Of a DNA stretch of 40,067 nucleotides, positions 39,504 through 40,067 are shown piece by piece; positions within the stretch are counted from its first letter, which is position 1, and each line of letters starts with the position of its first letter. Location: the NCBI GenBank assembly GCA_001983455.1, contig LJDB01000008.1, forward strand, positions 1 to 40,067. Direction: 5' to 3'. Origin of the DNA: Candidatus Epulonipiscium fishelsonii (GTDB lineage Bacteria > Bacillota > Clostridia > Lachnospirales > Cellulosilyticaceae). The translations under genes and the position numbers were made by a program. Under the pieces are notes generated by a model, which worked only from the letters and a program-made list of their open reading frames with translations, had not been told where the DNA came from and did no database searches.

Positions 39504-40060
39504 ATATCTTCATCTTTCTTGCCAAGATTATGTTCCAGATCTTTTATAGCAACTTTTAGCAATATGTCTAATGCATTTAAATATTCTCTTCTTTCATCAG
39601 TAATATCCATTTTTAAAAATTGACTAATAACATCTCGTTTTATTAATGCTTCTTGATAGTAACACTTTTTTAATTCTAGTAAATTTTTTTTATCAGAATT
39701 AATCAATGCAACACCTGTACCAACTGAGGCTAACGCTATAGCTGGTAGTGCAATAAGGCCTATTCCCGCAAGCATACCCCCTCCAATTATACTTCCTGTT
39801 GCAGCTAATCCACTTGTTATTCCTGCTGCACTTAATCCAACAACAGAACCACCAAAATATAATGCACTAAATCCTATGCTTCCACCTACACCTCCACCCA
39901 AACTTGCACCTATTATACCTGCCAATGTTTTAGACATCTTTGAAGTTTTAATAGTTAGCTCTTCATCCTCAATTGCTTTATTCACTTCATTTATTACACT
40001 TTCAACTGCTTTTAAAGTAGCGATATTTTGGAACTTCATATCTTTTTTATTTTCTATCAT
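39500..40060 (-). CDS. Glycine-zipper membrane-associated protein, unknown
   Basis: 186 residues (may begin further upstream, beyond the window; only 7 bases precede this ATG). An N-terminal charged helix (~1-42) is followed by a long Gly/Ala-rich hydrophobic region, about 45-125, with repeated GxxxG/GGG patterns (GASLGGGVGGSIGF; GSIIGGGMLAGIG), like glycine-zipper proteins that insert in membranes, and a charged C-terminal helix. No signal peptide. Translationally coupled to holB (ATGA). Function unknown. Confidence 0.7.
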   Translation of the reverse strand: MIENKKDMKFQNIATLKAVESVINEVNKAIEDEELTIKTSKMSKTLAGIIGASLGGGVGGSIGFSALYFGGSVVGLSAAGITSGLAATGSIIGGGMLAGIGLIALPAIALASVGTGVALINSDKKNLLELKKCYYQEALIKRDVISQFLKMDITDERREYLNALDILLKVAIKDLEHNLGKKDEDI

Positions 40061-40067
40061 ATTTACT

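Overview
This is a very AT-rich stretch of a low-GC Gram-positive genome, most likely an anaerobic, spore-forming, plant-fibre-degrading member of Clostridia (Lachnospirales-like). The pointers are the clostridial order tadA / large SRP RNA with Alu domain / dnaX / ybaB / recR, a RicT-HolB cluster, a CotS-family spore-coat kinase, AGGAGG-type ribosome sites throughout, and secreted and cytoplasmic mannanases. The genus is not determinable from the sequence alone.

Layout. 1-1110: end of an rRNA operon (5S), tRNA-Tyr(GTA), a cold-shock gene with a long leader, tRNA-Arg(TCG). 1280-7110: Mrr-like membrane protein, small membrane protein, tadA, a YbjN-like gene, SRP RNA, dnaX-ybaB-recR, and two overlapping unknown ORFs that may be one frameshifted gene. 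7160-11390: a polyprenyl-phosphate sugar transferase and an O-antigen-ligase-like polymerase (surface polysaccharide) flanking a decayed flagellin gene. 11458-19800: galactoside regulon on the minus strand: LacI-type regulator, sodium:sugar symporter, GH36 alpha-galactosidase, galK, galT. 20500-26400: a low-complexity protein, tcdA, two tandem Cys-rich proteins, an unknown gene overlapping galM and bacteriohemerythrin, and a CotS-like kinase. 26500-28720: rlmH, an SGNH esterase, and an IS200-type element sitting exactly between that esterase and its apparent promoter. 28850-35160: mannanase operon (GH26 plus a 1756-residue secreted GH5-type enzyme). 35320-40060: rsmI, trmN6, ricT, holB and a glycine-zipper protein, an operon whose trmN6 is split by a ~713 bp element.

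How it fits together: the secreted GH5-type and intracellular GH26 mannanases, a CE2-like deacetylase, GH36 alpha-galactosidase, symporter, GalM, GalK and GalT together cover degradation of acetylated galacto(gluco)mannan and entry of galactose into the Leloir pathway. A shared 12-bp palindrome in front of the LacI gene and in front of the symporter marks the probable operator.

Most striking observations: (1) a 713 bp element at 36307-37019 with IS200/IS605-type ends, a large multi-helix RNA resembling HEARO / IscB omega-RNA, and no protein gene, inserted in the 3' end of trmN6 so that the empty site can be reconstructed; its ends match those of the IS200-type tnpA element at 28121-28712, suggesting mobilisation in trans. 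(2) The LacI-type regulator has an intact HTH domain but its only available start is AUU. (3) A 39-bp tandem array of a 16-bp palindrome between galK and galT, one copy of which is found as an identical 20-mer inside the alpha-galactosidase gene. (4) A csp leader that can sequester its own Shine-Dalgarno. (5) A slippery A8 in dnaX placed where it would yield a gamma-like short form.
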